Shown here piece by piece: positions 62,633 to 64,000 of a DNA stretch of 64,000 nucleotides; positions within the stretch are counted from its first letter, which is position 1, and the number at the start of each line of letters is the position of its first letter. A program made the position numbers and the translations under genes. This DNA comes from Thioalkalicoccus limnaeus (GTDB lineage: Bacteria > Pseudomonadota > Gammaproteobacteria > Chromatiales > Chromatiaceae), in NCBI RefSeq assembly GCF_041197575.1, contig NZ_JBDKXB010000005.1:183361-247360 (forward strand), in the 5' to 3' direction. The notes under the pieces were generated by a model. The model was given only the letters and a program-made list of their open reading frames with translations, was not told the DNA's origin and ran no database searches.

Positions 62633-63880
62633 TTATGCGGCCCCGCGCTGCTGTAACACGACGATAACGGTCTTGAGTAGAATTCGAATATCAGTGAGCA
62701 CAGTCCAATGTCGTGCGTATTGGAGATCGAGGCGAACCATGTCATCAAAGGTAACAGCACCCCTGCCCTCGACTTGCCAGAACCCTGTTATTCCCGGCTT
62801 CACCTCGAGAATGCGCCTGAGATGCCACGCGCTGTAGCTTTCCACCTCGTAGGGTATCGGCGGACGTGGACCAACGAGGCTCATATCGCCTCTTAAAACG
62901 TTAAACAGCTGTGGTAACTCGTCGATGCTGGTCTGTCGAAGGAAGCGCCCAACAGGCGTAATGCGGGGGTCTGCCTCTATTTTGAACCAAGCTTTCCTTT
63001 CGCACATCGCCTCATCCTTCTCATCTCTAGCCATCAACGCCTTTACGTGCCTACGATGCAGGCTTTGGTCTGCGTCGGCTCTCATCGAGCGAAACTTGAG
63101 GAACTTAAAGGGTTTGCCATCTTTTCCGAGGCGAACCTGCCGGAAAATAATCGGCCCGCTTGACGTAAGCTTAACGGCCAGGGCAGCTGCGATCATGACC
63201 GGGGCAAGCAGCAGGATGCCGATCAACGAGCCGCATAGATCCAGTAGTCGTTTAGAAATAAGCTGGGATTTTGACGCGATTCTCGGGTCACAGTCGATGA
63301 ATAGCGCCGGGACTCTGGGTCGATGCGATTCAACGAAGGAGGAAGCTGATTCAGAATAGGACAGCAGCTGGAACGTAAGCGCATGCCCTGCGGTGTCGGT
63401 CTTCTCTTTCGATTTGATTCGGCCAATGCACTCCCTCGCGCCATGCTCATCAGTGTCTAGCAGTATCGCGATCTGATTGTGCGCATACCAGCCGAGCAAA
63501 TCCGTCTCACGAATATGATTCTGGAGTCTTCCGGACAATTCAAAGAGTTCCTCCGGGGATGTGCGCCAACCTTCGCCGAGTGAAACGAGCACCATGCAAA
63601 CCTTGGCGTCTGTTCGTATCGCTTTAAGCTGCTCGCGTCTTGCCGCCTCGAGAAATACGCTTCTTGGCAATAGACGTGGGCGCGCCTTGCCCGTCCAAGC
63701 CAGGACGCGAGGGCGAGTCGGATGAACGGAGGACGAGGCAGTGGCTTGGCCTCGCGGTTGATCAGCACCCGCGTGCGCGTCCGGACACGACCGCTCATGA
63801 CCGCTCAATTCAGGGCTTAGGCGGTCCGTTTTCGGTAGAGGGCTCTGAAAATGTGCTCGCGTCACAGCGCTTCTCCACAT
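62633..63880 (-). CDS. Priming sugar transferase with GGDEF-like N-terminal domain
   Basis: 415 residues from the chosen start. The C-terminal 200 residues are a bacterial sugar transferase (phosphoglycosyl transferase): one membrane segment (LLDLCGSLIGILLLAPVMIA), FKFLKFRSM, SIDELPQLFNVLRGDMSLVGPRP and the PGITGFWQVEGRG end. It places the first sugar-phosphate on undecaprenyl phosphate. There is no four-helix WbaP-type N-terminus. Instead, residues about 80-190 look like a degenerate GGDEF-type domain (FLEAARREQLKAIR...RETDLLGWYAHNQIAILL) without a GGDEF active-site motif. The start is uncertain: ATG 63880 or TTG 63919, and a disordered Arg/Pro-rich stretch follows either. Confidence 0.85.
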   Translation of the reverse strand: MWRSAVTRAHFQSPLPKTDRLSPELSGHERSCPDAHAGADQPRGQATASSSVHPTRPRVLAWTGKARPRLLPRSVFLEAARREQLKAIRTDAKVCMVLVSLGEGWRTSPEELFELSGRLQNHIRETDLLGWYAHNQIAILLDTDEHGARECIGRIKSKEKTDTAGHALTFQLLSYSESASSFVESHRPRVPALFIDCDPRIASKSQLISKRLLDLCGSLIGILLLAPVMIAAALAVKLTSSGPIIFRQVRLGKDGKPFKFLKFRSMRADADQSLHRRHVKALMARDEKDEAMCERKAWFKIEADPRITPVGRFLRQTSIDELPQLFNVLRGDMSLVGPRPPIPYEVESYSAWHLRRILEVKPGITGFWQVEGRGAVTFDDMVRLDLQYARHWTVLTDIRILLKTVIVVLQQRGAA

Positions 63881-64000
63881 ACCATTTTTGTCGGCGGCGT
63901 GAATGCACGGAGATGACAAACGGAGGAACCATTCGCCCCGCGGCTAAGGGGTCCGATGTCCTGGTTTACCCCGCTCATTGGTTCATGTCCTTTGTGTCTA

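Overview
The window is GC-rich DNA of a gammaproteobacterium, most likely a Chromatiales-type (purple sulfur) organism. The evidence is the dusB-fis-purH run, an argH gene divergent from an AlgZ/FimS-AlgR pair, anaerobic enzymes ([FeFe] hydrogenase, class III ribonucleotide reductase), a DsrE-family protein and a long extracellular-polysaccharide locus. The lineage is an inference from gene content; there is no rRNA here to prove it.

Layout. 1-8313: an [FeFe]-hydrogenase locus, with the maturases hydG (3' end only), hydF and hydE, an aspartate ammonia-lyase inside the maturase operon, then a two-subunit hydrogenase made of a HoxF-like diaphorase and a CpI-like HydA. 8314-13910: a DsrE-family gene, tRNA-Ser(CGA), tadA, and an anaerobic ribonucleotide reductase locus in which the glycyl-radical tail of NrdD is a separate 62-residue protein, followed by its activase. 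The promoter carries a class-II-spaced FNR site and two NrdR boxes. 14015-25388: housekeeping genes ppc-dusB-fis-purH-lpxA-purD, algR/algZ and argH. 25835-32492: a membrane protein/HlyD/DUF3141 operon, decayed glgX and phosphoketolase remnants, and an AI-2E family permease.

32574-36461 (minus strand): a compact three-gene operon encoding a divergent reverse transcriptase, a four-helix membrane protein, and a fusion of a P-loop kinase-like domain with an Fe-S RecB/Cas4-type nuclease. It looks like an anti-phage defence cassette that I cannot match to a named system, and it is the best candidate here for something undescribed. It is bordered by insertion-sequence relics (37066-37887, 39165-39856).

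40452-63880: a polysaccharide locus with lower GC and different codon use over much of its length. It has a Wlb/Wbp-like amino-sugar uronate set (oxidoreductase, aminotransferase, nucleotide-sugar dehydrogenase), and a module for a branched or C-methylated sugar (epimerase, C-methyltransferase, 3,5-epimerase-like cupin, DUF4910 protein, cytidylyltransferase, PIG-L deacetylase, class III aminotransferase). It also has glycosyltransferases, a flippase, a pyruvyltransferase, an acyltransferase and a priming sugar transferase with a GGDEF-like N-terminus. Transposase scraps lie between its parts.
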